Notes: a model not told the origin generated them from the sequence alone. Shown: positions 35,901 to 44,457, counted from the first letter of the stretch. The stretch is 64,000 nucleotides of DNA from Piscinibacter sp. XHJ-5 (GCF_029855045.1 NZ_CP123228.1:1-64000); one strand, 5' to 3'. Numbers and translations: made by a program.

Positions 35901-36014
35901 ATGCGCCTGAACAACCCAGGTCGATTCGGCCTGCCGGCCACGCGCGTGGAGGCGATGTACGCGCCCGAGATGTTCGGCGAGGCGCCGAACGCGGCGATGG
36001 TGGTGCAGCCATGA
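29973..36014 (+). CDS. bacterial alpha-2-macroglobulin (YfhM-like)
   Basis: A 2013-residue periplasmic protease trap. Signal peptide 1-23, no lipobox. Large macroglobulin-domain region rich in beta strands, bait region, then the thioester motif CLEQ near residue 1538 (YPWSCLEQRASVALGL), so covalent trapping should work. The all-alpha thioester domain and the C-terminal receptor-like domain (YYRYLPKGAFSVEYTMRLN) complete it. It overlaps pbpC by 4 bp (ATGA). This a2m-pbpC pair is the classic arrangement, where the trap defends the cell when the wall is breached and PBP1C repairs it. Confidence 0.95.
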   Translation: MQPAFLLRAAGAIALSSTAALAAAATMATFSPQGEVAQVRQARASFSQAMVRFGDPRLPSPFDIACANPTPLTGSARWVDDRTWVYDFTRDVPAGVRCEFKLKPGIKALNGDAVTGATEFRFGTGGPAIVRAYPQPGDHSTVEEEQVFVLLLNGPATPASIEKNGYCEVSGIGERVGLKVISGPVREAILKAVNLVPQQARAVTVQCARPLPSDARVEVAWGAGIATPSGVATTAERRLGYRVRKPFAASFTCERVNSRADCLPIRPLRVEFSSPVPRRFAERIVLVAPDGARKPVMEQGRGENAEQLISFGEGTLRKFLYIFRRSPGEASADPADSGVSAVQFSAPLPENAKLRIELPQDLRDDAGRALGNADAFPLETRTAAAPALVKFPAATFGVLELNAEPTLPVTLRQVEADLKTQAVSLAPGAVRDLRVADDAAVIEWLARVKRYDENQLPRAEVERELGIRLPAPARSAKGRDDDEGDLVQTRSLSLLSRDRAARRLSLPLAGATEPRPFEVVGIPLPQAGFHVVEIESPRLGAALLGRNSPLYVRTSVLVTNLGVHFKWGAVNSVVWVTTLDTARPVADAQLQISDCRGDVVWKGRSDANGHALVAQELPRLPWNHCHGRDGGDSGREAGYFVSARSTDAAGHADMAFVWSTWSEGIEAWRFHIDTSAQGIASQNRFHSVLDRSLLRAGQKVSMKHHARRELMSGLALVEPSELPAELRIVHEGSGQKFTQPLQWRAGRHAESSFEIPAAARLGVYRVSLANARESHQTASFRVEEFRLPVLAGRIVPPKGALVQPRDLALGLQVDYTNGGGASGLPVRVSAQMRDADVGALVHAERYPGFRFEPPRDPRDPNARSPFSEDYVDEDDESRSTGARDEGAQLVANKLALTLDKNGAGTITLPGLPALRKPRELLVQATYADPNGEIQTLSQTLPAWPSGLVLGVRADSWVSVKQKLATQVVVLDTAGKPAARVDVKLRAVAHKTSSVRRRLVGGFYAYDNRNAAEDLGQVCAGTSDARGLVLCDVALKSPGQVELVAEAQDAAGHAARAAASVWVTQQGEVWFGGDNQDRMDVIPEQRSYEPGQTAKLQVRSPFRHATALVAIERNGILETRTVELHGRDPTIELPVKAEWAPNVYVSVLAVRGRLREVPWYSLFTWGWRSPSQWWRAYRDEGQVHQPPTAMVDLSKPAFRYGIAEIEVGIAGHRLQVEVTPDKTSYPIRSTSRVRVKVSLPGGQPAPAGTEVALAAVDEALLELMPNDSWDLLKAMIRKRGYGVETATAQMQIIGKRHYGKKAAPAGGGGGQFPTRELFDTLLLWNPRVLLDARGEAQVDVPLNDALTSFRIVAIADVVQGGDAALFGTGRATIRTTQDLQIASGVPPLVREGDRYRAMFTLRNSTPAAVEATLTAQVGTTALAPQKVRIAANAAAEAGWDVDVPFDARQLEWTVAAEAGANRDRMKIQQAVREAIPVRVQQATLSQLDGTAAMPVAPPASAVATAQGVLRGGVEVSLRPRLGDGLQGVREYFERYPWSCLEQRASVALGLRDAERWRSVASQLPLYLDEDGLANYFPPATGWRSTGSDTLTAYLLSASDEARRLGHDFAIPEDTRSKMERGLIAFVEGRVKRDFWVPAFLRNGDLEVRKLAALEALSRSGKVRPRLLDSIQVLPHQWPTGAVIDWLMVLERSKEIPERDRRIAEAEQILRARLDVQGSRLGFSTERDDSWWWLMVNGDVNSTRMVLGVLDRAAWRDDLPRLVAGTLQRQQFGRWSTTTANVWGSLAMEAFSRRFEREPVSGSTRVGFESAAAPQALDWSRSPGGATLPLGWPAGFAVGGAKADAVIQVQHQGAGKPWLALASKAAVPVTAPIASGYRITRTVTPVEHKATGAWSRGDVLRVRLDIDAQADMTWVVIADPVPAGATLLGSGLGRDDKLNRSGEKQDGRAWLAYEERGFEGFRAYYRYLPKGAFSVEYTMRLNNPGRFGLPATRVEAMYAPEMFGEAPNAAMVVQP

Positions 36015-38140
36015 GACGCGCCGCCGTCGCCGTGGCGTGCCTGCTGGGGAGCGCGGCGGTGTGGGCCGTGCCCGGTTTCGGCGAGGTGAAGGCGGCGTAC
36101 CGGACGTCCGATACCGTGGTGCTCGACCGCCACGGCGCGGTGCTGCAGCGCGTGCGCACCGACCCGCGGCAGCGCCGGCTCGACTGGGTGCCGCTGCACG
36201 AGGTGTCGCCCGCGTTCCGCCATGCGCTGCTGCTGTCCGAGGACAAGCGCTTCCACGAGCACTCGGGTGTCGACTGGCCGGCCGTCGGCGCCGCGGCCTG
36301 GGGCAATCTCTGGAGCTCGCGCACGCGCGGCGCATCGACCGTCACGATGCAGCTGGCGGGCCTGATCGACGAGGGACTCGCCACGCCGCACGGCGGCCGC
36401 TCGGTCGGGGCCAAGCTGGGGCAGGCCCGCGTGGCCTGGCAGCTAGAGCGCGGCTGGAGCAAGGACCAGATCCTCGAGGCATACCTCAACCTCGTCGCCT
36501 TCCGCGGCGAAGTGGTCGGCATCGGCGCCCTCTCGGCGACGCTGTTCCGCAAGCTTCCGAGCGGCCTCGACGCGGTGGAATCGGCAGTCGCCGCTGCATT
36601 GATCCGCGCGCCCAACGCCAGGCCGCACGACGTGGCGCAGCGGGCCTGCAGGGTGCTCGCCGCACAGGGCCGCGGCGCCGCTTGCGAAACGCTGTCGGCC
36701 TACACGCAGCAGGTGCTGGCCGGCCGCCACGGCGACGTGCTCGATGCCGACGCGCAGCTCGCCCCGCATGCGGCCCGCCGCGTGGTCGCCGGCGCGGCGC
36801 CGGGGGCCACGCTGCGAACGACGCTCGATGCGGGCATCCAGCGCCACGCACGCGACACCTTGCGCCGCCAGCTGGTCGAGCTGCGCGAGCGGCACGTCGA
36901 AGACGGCGCGGTCATCGTCATCGACAACCGCAGCGGCGAGGTACTCGCCTGGGTCGGGTCCAGCGGCACGCTGTCGCAGGCCGCGGACGTCGACGGGGTG
37001 CTTGCGCCGCGCCAGGCGGGCTCGACGCTGAAGCCCTTCCTTTACGGCCTGGCCCTCGAAGCGCGCTGGCTCACCGCCGCATCGCTGCTCGACGACTCGC
37101 CGGTGGGACTGTCCACCGCGGCGGGCCTGTACCTGCCGCAGAACTACGACCATCGATTCAAGGGACCGGTCACCCTGCGCACCGCGCTCGGCGCCTCGCT
37201 CAACGTGCCGGCGGTGCGCACGCTGGTGCTGGTCACCCCGGAGCGCTTTGCGCAGCGCCTGCGTGCGCTGGGCATGAACCTGCCGCGCAACGGCGACTAC
37301 TACGGCTACAGCCTGGCGCTCGGCTCCGCCGAGGTCACGCTGGCCGACCTGGCCAATGCATACCGGGCGCTGGCCAACGGCGGCGCAACGGCGCCGCTGC
37401 GCCTGCGGCCCGGCGATGTGTCGCCATCATCGCGACCGGTGATGGACCCGGGCGCGAGCTTCATCGTCGCCGACATCCTGGCCGACCGTGAAGCGCGCGT
37501 GCCGACCTTCGGCCTGGACAACGCGCTGTCGCCGCGCTATTGGGCGGCGGTGAAGACAGGCACCAGCAAGGACATGCGCGACAACTGGTGCGTGGGCTTC
37601 ACGCGCCGCTACACCGTGGGCGTGTGGGTGGGCAACGCCGGCGGCGAGCCGATGCGGGACGTGTCCGGCGTGACAGGCGCCGCGCCGGTGTGGCGGGCGG
37701 TGATGGACGAGCTCGAGCGGCAGGCCGAGCGCACGCCGACGTCCACGCCGCCGCGTGGGGTGGTGATGCGGCGCGTGCGCTTCGAGGCCGCGGTCGAACC
37801 TTCGCGCGACGAATGGTTTCTCGCGGGCACCGAGCTTGAAGAGGTGAGCGCGGCCACCGCCCTGGCACGGGCGAGCGCGCGCATCAACTCGCCGGCCGAT
37901 CGCAGCGTGATCGCGCTCGATCCCGACATTCCGCCCCACGCGCAGCAGCTGGCCGTGACGGCGGTCACCGGCACGCCGGCGTCGTGGAGCTGGCGCCTGG
38001 ACGGCCAGCGCATCGGCACGGCGGGACGCGAGCTGCGATGGACCCTGCGCCTGGGCGCCCACCGGCTCGAGCTGGTCGATGCGAAGGGGCGGGTGGTGGA
38101 GAGCGCGCGCTTCGAGGTGCGCGGCGCACAGCCCCGGTAA
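36011..38140 (+). CDS. pbpC: penicillin-binding protein 1C
   Basis: Bifunctional peptidoglycan synthase of 709 residues. Signal anchor at the N-terminus; GT51 glycosyltransferase with catalytic ALLLSEDKRFHEHSGVD, RGASTVTMQLA and QILEAYLN. Transpeptidase with STLKPF (SxxK), SLN, and KTGTS (VKTGTSKDMRDNWCVGF, the PBP1C form). C-terminal BiPBP_C domain with the typical NSPADRSVIALDPDIP. Start codon inside the a2m stop, so translation is coupled. Confidence 0.96.
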   Translation: MRRAAVAVACLLGSAAVWAVPGFGEVKAAYRTSDTVVLDRHGAVLQRVRTDPRQRRLDWVPLHEVSPAFRHALLLSEDKRFHEHSGVDWPAVGAAAWGNLWSSRTRGASTVTMQLAGLIDEGLATPHGGRSVGAKLGQARVAWQLERGWSKDQILEAYLNLVAFRGEVVGIGALSATLFRKLPSGLDAVESAVAAALIRAPNARPHDVAQRACRVLAAQGRGAACETLSAYTQQVLAGRHGDVLDADAQLAPHAARRVVAGAAPGATLRTTLDAGIQRHARDTLRRQLVELRERHVEDGAVIVIDNRSGEVLAWVGSSGTLSQAADVDGVLAPRQAGSTLKPFLYGLALEARWLTAASLLDDSPVGLSTAAGLYLPQNYDHRFKGPVTLRTALGASLNVPAVRTLVLVTPERFAQRLRALGMNLPRNGDYYGYSLALGSAEVTLADLANAYRALANGGATAPLRLRPGDVSPSSRPVMDPGASFIVADILADREARVPTFGLDNALSPRYWAAVKTGTSKDMRDNWCVGFTRRYTVGVWVGNAGGEPMRDVSGVTGAAPVWRAVMDELERQAERTPTSTPPRGVVMRRVRFEAAVEPSRDEWFLAGTELEEVSAATALARASARINSPADRSVIALDPDIPPHAQQLAVTAVTGTPASWSWRLDGQRIGTAGRELRWTLRLGAHRLELVDAKGRVVESARFEVRGAQPR

Positions 38141-38143
38141 GCG

Positions 38144-38746
38144 CTACGACGACCGCGGCAACCGTATCCGCCGCGACGGCGTCGTGCGGATGTCCAGCGC
38201 CTGCTCGAAATGCTCGATCGCGCGCCGGTTGCGCTCGTCGCTCTGCGAGGCGACGCAGTCGCGCGGCACCAGCACCTCGTAGTCGTGCATGCGGGCGGCG
38301 ACCGCGGTGGTGACCACGCACTGGTCCGACGCCGCGCCGGTGACGAACAGCTTCACCGCCTTCAGGTGCTGCAGCAGCAGGTCGAGCGGCGTGCCGAAGA
38401 AGGCCGAGTGCTTGGGCTTGAGCACGAAGTAGTCGTCCTCGTGGGGCAGCAGCAGCTGGGTGATGCCGGCCCCGTCGCCGCCGACGGCCAGCGAGCCCGC
38501 GACCACGTCGCGGAAGTCGGAGCGCCACTGGCCGCGGTTGTCGTTGGCGTAGATCACCGGCACGCCCGCCCGGCGGCAGCGGCGCTTGAATGCCGCGATC
38601 GGCGGCGCGATCGCGGCGGCCGGCGGCAGCAGCTTGTCCGCATCGGCAAAGCGCCAGTCGCTGATCATGTCGACGATCAGCAGCGCACAGCCGCCGGCGG
38701 CGTCGCGGCCGGCGAGGGCGTTGCGCGGTTTGGGACGGGACGGCAT
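38144..38746 (-). CDS. isochorismatase-family cysteine hydrolase
   Basis: 200 residues. Catalytic aspartate in ALLIVDMISDWRF, lysine in YFVLKPKHSAFFGTPL and the nucleophile in FVTGAASDQCVVTTA, the nicotinamidase-like triad. Probably an amidohydrolase of the ureidoacrylate/peroxyureidoacrylate or maleamate kind; substrate unknown. Convergent with pbpC, 3 bp apart, and divergent from queE. Confidence 0.9.
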   Translation of the reverse strand: MPSRPKPRNALAGRDAAGGCALLIVDMISDWRFADADKLLPPAAAIAPPIAAFKRRCRRAGVPVIYANDNRGQWRSDFRDVVAGSLAVGGDGAGITQLLLPHEDDYFVLKPKHSAFFGTPLDLLLQHLKAVKLFVTGAASDQCVVTTAVAARMHDYEVLVPRDCVASQSDERNRRAIEHFEQALDIRTTPSRRIRLPRSS

Positions 38747-38882
38747 CCTCGTCGACCAGCAGGCCTTGTGCCCGCCTCGGTAAAATGAGGGCCTTCGCCG
38801 CGGCGCCCGCCGCGGTCTCGCGCGGCTCCCCTTCGAGCCCGCCTGCTGCGACCCGCGCGCAGCCCCACGAAAGTTGTCGGCG

Positions 38883-39518
38883 ATGACCTACCAGGTCAAG
38901 GAAATCTTCTACACCCTGCAAGGCGAAGGCGCGAATGCCGGTCGCCCTGCCGTGTTCTGCCGCTTCGCCGGCTGCAATCTGTGGAGCGGCCGCGAGGAGG
39001 ATCGCGCGAGCGCGGTGTGCCGCTTCTGCGACACCGATTTCGTCGGCACCGACGGACCCGACGGCGGCAGGTTCCGGCAGCCCGACGAGCTGGCGGCGGC
39101 GATCGCGTCGCGCTGGACCGGCGCTGACGACGCCTCGCGCTTCGTGGTGTTCACCGGCGGCGAGCCGCTGCTGCAGCTCGACGAGACGCTCATCGCCGCC
39201 GTGCACGCGCGCGGCTTCGAGATCGCCGTGGAGACCAACGGCAGCCTCGCCGCGCCGGCGGGCATCGACTGGATCTGCGTGAGTCCCAAGGCCGGCGCGC
39301 CGCTGGTGCAGCGGCACGGGCACGAGCTGAAGGTGGTCGTGCCGCAGCCGGGGCTGTCGCTCGACGAGCTGGCCGCCCTGCCCTTCGGCCGCCGCTACCT
39401 GCAACCCATGGACGGCCCGGCCCGCGAGGCCCACACGCAATGGGCGATCGCCCAGTGCCTGCGCGATCCGCGCTGGCGCCTGAGCGTGCAGACGCACAAG
39501 GTGCTGGGAATCCGATGA
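38883..39518 (+). CDS. queE: 7-carboxy-7-deazaguanine synthase QueE
   Basis: Radical SAM enzyme that converts 6-carboxytetrahydropterin to 7-carboxy-7-deazaguanine in queuosine synthesis. The cluster loop reads CNLWSG...SAVCRFC, that is C-X14-C-X2-C, instead of the canonical C-X3-C-X2-C. The same extended loop is known from the Burkholderia multivorans enzyme. Other motifs: FYTLQGEGANAGRPAVFCRFAG, FTGGEPLLQ, ETNGS. About 211 residues. I chose ATG 38883; TTG 38874 is in frame. It overlaps queD by 4 bp. Confidence 0.96.
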   Translation: MTYQVKEIFYTLQGEGANAGRPAVFCRFAGCNLWSGREEDRASAVCRFCDTDFVGTDGPDGGRFRQPDELAAAIASRWTGADDASRFVVFTGGEPLLQLDETLIAAVHARGFEIAVETNGSLAAPAGIDWICVSPKAGAPLVQRHGHELKVVVPQPGLSLDELAALPFGRRYLQPMDGPAREAHTQWAIAQCLRDPRWRLSVQTHKVLGIR

Positions 39519-39901
39519 TGGTCTACGAACTCTCGCAGCGCTTCCAGTTCGAGGCCGCCCACACCCTCGAACGCGACATCGAGGCCGAGTCGAGCCGGCG
39601 CATCCACGGCCACACCTACCACGCCGAGGTCACGCTGCGCGGCTCGCCGGATCCGGCGACCGGGATGCTGATGGACCTCGGACACTTCCGGCGCGTCATC
39701 GGCGAGGTGCAGGCGCTGCTGGACCATCACCTGCTCAACGAGGTCGAAGGGCTGGGCAAGCCGACGCTCGAAGGGCTGTGCGCCTTCATCGCCGGGCGCC
39801 TGCGGCCGGCCTTGCCGCTGTTGGCGGCGGTGAAGGTGTGGCGGGCATCGGGCGATGCCTGCAAGCTGATCCTCACGCCCGCACCAGCCGCAACGCCGTG
39901 A
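39515..39901 (+). CDS. queD: 6-carboxy-5,6,7,8-tetrahydropterin synthase QueD
   Basis: Zinc-dependent enzyme, 128 residues, that makes 6-carboxytetrahydropterin, the substrate of QueE. Zinc histidines are in FEAAHTL and HGHTYH, and LDHHLLNEV carries the catalytic pair. Start ATG overlaps the queE TGA (ATGATG), so the two are coupled. Its last 29 bp overlap the convergent metallophosphoesterase gene. Confidence 0.95.
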   Translation: MMVYELSQRFQFEAAHTLERDIEAESSRRIHGHTYHAEVTLRGSPDPATGMLMDLGHFRRVIGEVQALLDHHLLNEVEGLGKPTLEGLCAFIAGRLRPALPLLAAVKVWRASGDACKLILTPAPAATP

Positions 39902-41006
39902 TCTCCGAAGGCGCCGCAAAGCGCTTCGGCGGCCCCCAGTAGCCGGTCCCCCGGCTCACATAGACCCACAGTGCACCCAGTCGATGCAGGCCGGCGGTGA
40001 ACGGCTGCTGGAAGCGCACGAAGTGGTTCCACGGCCAGAACTGCCCGCCGTGGGTGTGGCCTGACAGCTGCAGGTCGAAGCCGGCCCGCACGGCGGCCTC
40101 CGCGCTGCGCGGCTGGTGCGCCAGCAGCAGCTTGACCGCGGCCTCGCCCGACGCGCCGGCGAGCGCGGCTTGCGGATCGCTGCGCTGCGCGCCGTCGAAG
40201 TGGTGGGCGCTGTAGTCGGTCACGCCGGCGACCAGCAGCATGGCGCCACCATGGCGCAGCAGGACATGCTCGTTGAGCAGCACCCGCATGCCGAGGCGGC
40301 GCAGCTCGGCGATCCACGGCGCGGCGCCGGAGTAGTACTCGTGGTTGCCGGTGACGAAGTACGTGCCGTGCCGCGAGCGCAGCGAGGCCAGCGGCGCCAC
40401 ATGCGGGGCCAGCTCCTGCACGCGACCGTCGACCAGGTCGCCGGTCACCGCCACCATGTCGGCGCCCAGGCGGTTGACGGCGTGCACGATCGCCTCGACG
40501 TAGTCGCCGCCGATCGTCGGCCCGACGTGCACGTCGCTGATCTGCGCGATCGTGAAGCCTTCGAGCGCGGCCGGCAGTCCGGCGATGGGCACGTCCACCC
40601 GCACGACCGAAGCCGTGCGGCGTGCGTTGAGGAAGCCCCATGCGGTGAGCACCAGGGCGAGCAGCGGCACTGCGCGGCCGCTGAGCGCCGTCAGCGTGTC
40701 CGTGTCCAGCCCGCCGGGGACGAGCGCGGCCACGATCGCCGCCGCGAGCAGCAGCACCTCGCGCAGCAGCGTCAGCACCAGCAGCGAGGAGAACAGGCCC
40801 AGGCACAGGTAGCCGGTCCACGTCAGCACGCGCGCCCAGCGCGGCGAGCGTGTCCGCGCGCCGCGCAGGCCCAGCGGCAGAACGACGGCGCTGACGGCGA
40901 GCACGAGCAGCAGCGCGGCGGCCGCGAGGGGCCAGGGACTCCAGGCAGGCACCAGCCGCCACACCATGAACAGGTGCAGCAGGCACGACAGGACGATCAG
41001 GCGCAT
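39873..41006 (-). CDS. membrane metallophosphoesterase
   Basis: 377 residues: four to five N-terminal membrane spans, then a calcineurin-like phosphoesterase domain with QISDVHVGP, AVTGDLVDG, TGNHEYYSG and LSGHTHGGQFWPWN, the full binuclear metal site. It resembles the YkuE/YaeI family, which in E. coli acts on membrane-linked substrates. It overlaps queD at the 3' end in the opposite direction. Confidence 0.93.
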   Translation of the reverse strand: MRLIVLSCLLHLFMVWRLVPAWSPWPLAAAALLLVLAVSAVVLPLGLRGARTRSPRWARVLTWTGYLCLGLFSSLLVLTLLREVLLLAAAIVAALVPGGLDTDTLTALSGRAVPLLALVLTAWGFLNARRTASVVRVDVPIAGLPAALEGFTIAQISDVHVGPTIGGDYVEAIVHAVNRLGADMVAVTGDLVDGRVQELAPHVAPLASLRSRHGTYFVTGNHEYYSGAAPWIAELRRLGMRVLLNEHVLLRHGGAMLLVAGVTDYSAHHFDGAQRSDPQAALAGASGEAAVKLLLAHQPRSAEAAVRAGFDLQLSGHTHGGQFWPWNHFVRFQQPFTAGLHRLGALWVYVSRGTGYWGPPKRFAAPSEITALRLVRA

Positions 41007-41098
41007 CGCGGAACCGGGAAGTGCAAAGCCGTCAGATGAGTCCGGATGGCACGGCCTTCAACGCCTGCCCGGTGCGCACCGTCGGCGTTGTGGCGGCC

Positions 41099-41788
41099 CT
41101 ACTCCAGCAGGCCCTTCTTCCAGGGCCCGCGCGCCTGCTCGAAAGGCGTGTCTCCGGCCGCGAACACCGAGCGCTCGCGCGCCAGCCTGACCCACACCCG
41201 CGTGTCGTGATGCGCGCCCGCGACCGGCTGGTCGGCGCGCACCTTCTCGAACCAGGCCTGCACCTGTTCGTACTGACCGGGATGGCGCGACAGCGTCCAG
41301 GCCAGCCCCACCAGGTCGGCGTAGCCCTCCTCGCGCCGCGTCTCGCGCATGTCGCGCAGCATCTTCGCCAGCTCCTCGCGGCCACTCGCCCCGGCGTCGT
41401 CTGCGACGTCGACGAAGCCGGCCGGCAAGGTGTGCCAGGCGCCGTGCACGTAGCGCCAGCAGTGGCCCAGCTCATGGGCGAACATCGCCTCCACGATGGC
41501 CGGCAGCAGCGCCGGCTCCAGCGCGTCGAGCGTGGTCTGGGCTTCGGGATTGCCGCGCATCGACAGCACGAGCTTGCAGCGGTCGTCGACGAAGCCCATG
41601 GCCAGCGGCGCGTCGCCCGCCTTGGCCTGCGGCTGCACCACGATGTCCAGCGGCAGCTTCTTCGCCTTCGCATAGTCGACCACCGGCCAGCCCGCCTGCA
41701 GCCAGCGCATCTCGGTGGCGGTGAGATCGGCCGCACGCGACGCGAGCGGCGCGAGGACGAGGGCGGCGATGGCGAGGACGAGGCGCAT
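41099..41788 (-). CDS. exported HEXXH metallopeptidase-like protein
   Basis: 229 residues with signal peptide 1-20. It carries HELGHCWRYVHG (HEXXH) and, about 45 residues later, REEGYADLVG, where the glutamate may be the third zinc ligand and EGYAD is a common second signature. A periplasmic peptidase is likely, substrate unknown. It reads the same way as the PBP1A gene, about 150 bp further along. Confidence 0.75.
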   Translation of the reverse strand: MRLVLAIAALVLAPLASRAADLTATEMRWLQAGWPVVDYAKAKKLPLDIVVQPQAKAGDAPLAMGFVDDRCKLVLSMRGNPEAQTTLDALEPALLPAIVEAMFAHELGHCWRYVHGAWHTLPAGFVDVADDAGASGREELAKMLRDMRETRREEGYADLVGLAWTLSRHPGQYEQVQAWFEKVRADQPVAGAHHDTRVWVRLARERSVFAAGDTPFEQARGPWKKGLLE

Positions 41789-41940
41789 GAGCGCCTATTG
41801 AATCGGCACGCCCGCGCGTCGACCAGTCGATGCGCGCCACGGATCGGGCGCCGGCGCGAAGTTTCACCGCTTTGCGCAAGCACCGTTCGCGCAAGCATGG
41901 CCGAAAGCGACCGGCCGCGTGCGTACAAATTACACCCCGC

Positions 41941-44457
41941 TCACTGCGACGGCGCGGGCGAAGACGAATCGGCGGAGGATGGCTGCGGCATCACGCTGAT
42001 CTCCGACGGCTGGCTGGCGTGCGGCTCGCCGGTGCGCGGATCGCGGCCCATGCTGCGCATCACCCGCTCCAGCTCCTCGGCGCTGCGCGGCGCGTCCGCA
42101 GCGCGGCGACTGGTGGCGATGCTCGCCTTGTCGCCGATGGCGATGGTGCCGCTCCCGTCCTGGCGGACGATGACCTCTGGAGGCGCATGCGCCGGCTGGT
42201 CCTCCGGCCGCAGCTGGGGGTCGGCCAGGTTGGACTGGGGCAGCGGCTCGGGCAGCGGCATCGGCGGCGGAGGCGGATGGCGCGGCGGCGGGAAGGTCGG
42301 CTTGGCGCTGATCAGGCCGCCTTTCACGGACGACTTGAGGAAGTCGCCGACCAGCAGGAGCGCGTTGTGGCCGCCCTGGCCCCAGTAGTCGCTGCGCATC
42401 GCCACGCGCGAGTCGTTGAAGCCGACCCAGGCGCCGGCAACCAGGTGCGGATGCAGCGCGATGAACCAGCCGTCGGCGTTGAGCTGCGAGGTGCCGGTCT
42501 TGCCGGCGACATCGCCCGGGACGCCGAAGCGGCTCTTGAGCAGCGTGCCGGTGCCGCGCGTCACCACGCCGCGCATCATGTCGATGAGGTCGGCGGCCGA
42601 ATCGGGCGACATCGCGCGCCGTGTCTCGGTGCCGAACTCGGCGAGCACCTTGCCTTGCCGGTCGGTGATCCGCTTGATCGACACCGGCTTGTGGTACGTG
42701 CCCTGCTGCGCGATCGTCGCGTAGCCGCTGGCCATCTCGAGCAGCGTGACCGGGCTCGTCCCCAGAGCCAGCGAGGGCACCGGATCGAGCCGGCTCTGGT
42801 CGATGCCCATGGCCTGCGCGAGCGACACGATGCGCGGGATGCCGACCTCCTGCGCCACCTGCGCGGTGATGGTGTTCTTGGAGTAGATCAGGCCCTCACG
42901 CAGCGACAGCGGCGCGCCGGTCGCGCCGCTCATGTCGGTGGGTTTCCACAGCGTGCCGTCCGCCAGCCGGATCTCGACCGGGCCGTCGACATAGGTGCGA
43001 TCCGGGAGCAGCCCGCTTTCGAGCGCCGCGCCATAGACGAAAGGCTTGAAGGTCGAGCCGGGCTGGCGCGCCGCCTGCGCCACGTGGTCGTACTGGTCGG
43101 TGTCGAAGTCGCGGCTGCCGACCCAGGCCTTCACCTCGCCCGTGGCCGGCTCGATGGCGACGAAGCCGGCCTCCAGCCGCGTCTTGTCGCGCTTGAGTTG
43201 CGCCATGAAGGTGCTGTCGGCCATGAGCGCGCGCAGCGCCGCGTCCTGGGCGCCGTGGGTCTTCAGCGCTTCCTTGAACTGCGGCGTCTCGCGCACGAAG
43301 GCCGCGACGAGGTCGCGCTGGCGGCTCCAGAAGTGCGCGAACGGCTCGATGCGCGAACGCGCCTTCTCATAGGCCTCGGTCGATGTCGACGCGACACGCA
43401 TGCCGGCCGTGCTCCACTCGACGTCGGCGATGGCCTGCAGGGCGCGGGTCTGCCGCTCCACGGCCTGCAGCGCCGCGTCCTGCAGGCGGGAGTCGATGGT
43501 GGTGTGGATCACCAGGCCGTCGGCATAGAGGTTGTAGTCGTGCTCGTCGGCCCAGCCGATCAGCCAGCGGCGCGCCTGCACGGCGAAATGCGGCGCCGGC
43601 CCCAGCAGCTCGGGCTGGCGGTTCAGCGTCACCTTCAGCGGCTGCTCGCGCAGCGCCTGAAAGCGTGCCTCGGGCAGATGCCCTTGCCGCACCAGCTGCG
43701 CCAGCACCACGTTGCGCCGCTGCCGTGCCCGCTCCGGGTTGATCACCGGGTTGTAGTAGCGCGTGCCCTTGAGCATGCCCACCAGCGTCGCGCTTTCGAG
43801 CACGTCGAGCTCGCCCGCGGACTTGTCGTAGTAGGTGCGCGCGGCCATCTCGATGCCGATGACGTTGTAGAGAAAGGGCGCGCTGTTGAGATAGGTCTCG
43901 AGGATCTGGTCCTTCGTGTAGGCGCGCTCGATGCGCAGCGCAGTGATCAGCTCCTTCAGCTTGCGCGTCGTCGTGCGTGATCTGCCGATCTCCTCGGGGA
44001 ACAGGTTGCGCGCGAGCTGCTGGGTGATGGTCGAGCCCCCCTGCGTCTGGCCTCGCATCGTGTTGAACAGCGCCGCGACGGTGCGGCGCACGTCCACGCC
44101 GCGGTGCTCGTAGAAGCGTTGGTCCTCGGTGGCGATCAGCGCCTGCTTCACGTGCGGCGAGATCTTCGCGAGCGGCACGGCCTCCTGCTGCGCTCGCACG
44201 AAGCTGGTGAGCACCTTGCCGTCGGCCGACATCAGCACGCTGGGCTTGGCTGTCTGCAGGGCGCGCAGCTGCTCGATCCCCGGCGCCGTCGGCCACACCG
44301 CGGCGACCAGGGCCGCGGCCGCGATCGCGCCGGCCGCGAACAGCAGCGCCACGACCCACAGGGTGCGGCGGCCGAGCGCGCGCCAGTCGGTCCGGCCATC
44401 GGCAGTGCGGGGCGGCCGGGCCCAGTCAGGAGGCGTCCAGGTCATGGTGCGAGGCAA
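41941..44457 (-). CDS. mrcA: penicillin-binding protein 1A
   Basis: Class A bifunctional PBP, 838 residues. N-terminal signal anchor (WVVALLFAAGAIAAAALVAA); GT51 with ATEDQRFYEHRGVD, GGSTITQQLARNLF and ILETYLN; transpeptidase with STFKPFVYG (SxxK), SKN and KTGTS. The tail has a proline-rich stretch (PPPRHPPPPPMPLPEPLPQ) and a low-complexity end. It is the second class A PBP in the window. ATG 44445 is an equally good start, giving MTWTPPDW. Confidence 0.95.
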   Translation of the reverse strand: MPRTMTWTPPDWARPPRTADGRTDWRALGRRTLWVVALLFAAGAIAAAALVAAVWPTAPGIEQLRALQTAKPSVLMSADGKVLTSFVRAQQEAVPLAKISPHVKQALIATEDQRFYEHRGVDVRRTVAALFNTMRGQTQGGSTITQQLARNLFPEEIGRSRTTTRKLKELITALRIERAYTKDQILETYLNSAPFLYNVIGIEMAARTYYDKSAGELDVLESATLVGMLKGTRYYNPVINPERARQRRNVVLAQLVRQGHLPEARFQALREQPLKVTLNRQPELLGPAPHFAVQARRWLIGWADEHDYNLYADGLVIHTTIDSRLQDAALQAVERQTRALQAIADVEWSTAGMRVASTSTEAYEKARSRIEPFAHFWSRQRDLVAAFVRETPQFKEALKTHGAQDAALRALMADSTFMAQLKRDKTRLEAGFVAIEPATGEVKAWVGSRDFDTDQYDHVAQAARQPGSTFKPFVYGAALESGLLPDRTYVDGPVEIRLADGTLWKPTDMSGATGAPLSLREGLIYSKNTITAQVAQEVGIPRIVSLAQAMGIDQSRLDPVPSLALGTSPVTLLEMASGYATIAQQGTYHKPVSIKRITDRQGKVLAEFGTETRRAMSPDSAADLIDMMRGVVTRGTGTLLKSRFGVPGDVAGKTGTSQLNADGWFIALHPHLVAGAWVGFNDSRVAMRSDYWGQGGHNALLLVGDFLKSSVKGGLISAKPTFPPPRHPPPPPMPLPEPLPQSNLADPQLRPEDQPAHAPPEVIVRQDGSGTIAIGDKASIATSRRAADAPRSAEELERVMRSMGRDPRTGEPHASQPSEISVMPQPSSADSSSPAPSQ

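Noticed and set aside
30018..36335. A 2105-codon minus-strand open frame opposite the alpha-2-macroglobulin gene
   Set aside because: The plus strand has a signal peptide, a thioester motif and coupling to pbpC; the minus frame has only low-complexity His/Arg/Gly-rich text typical of an antisense shadow.
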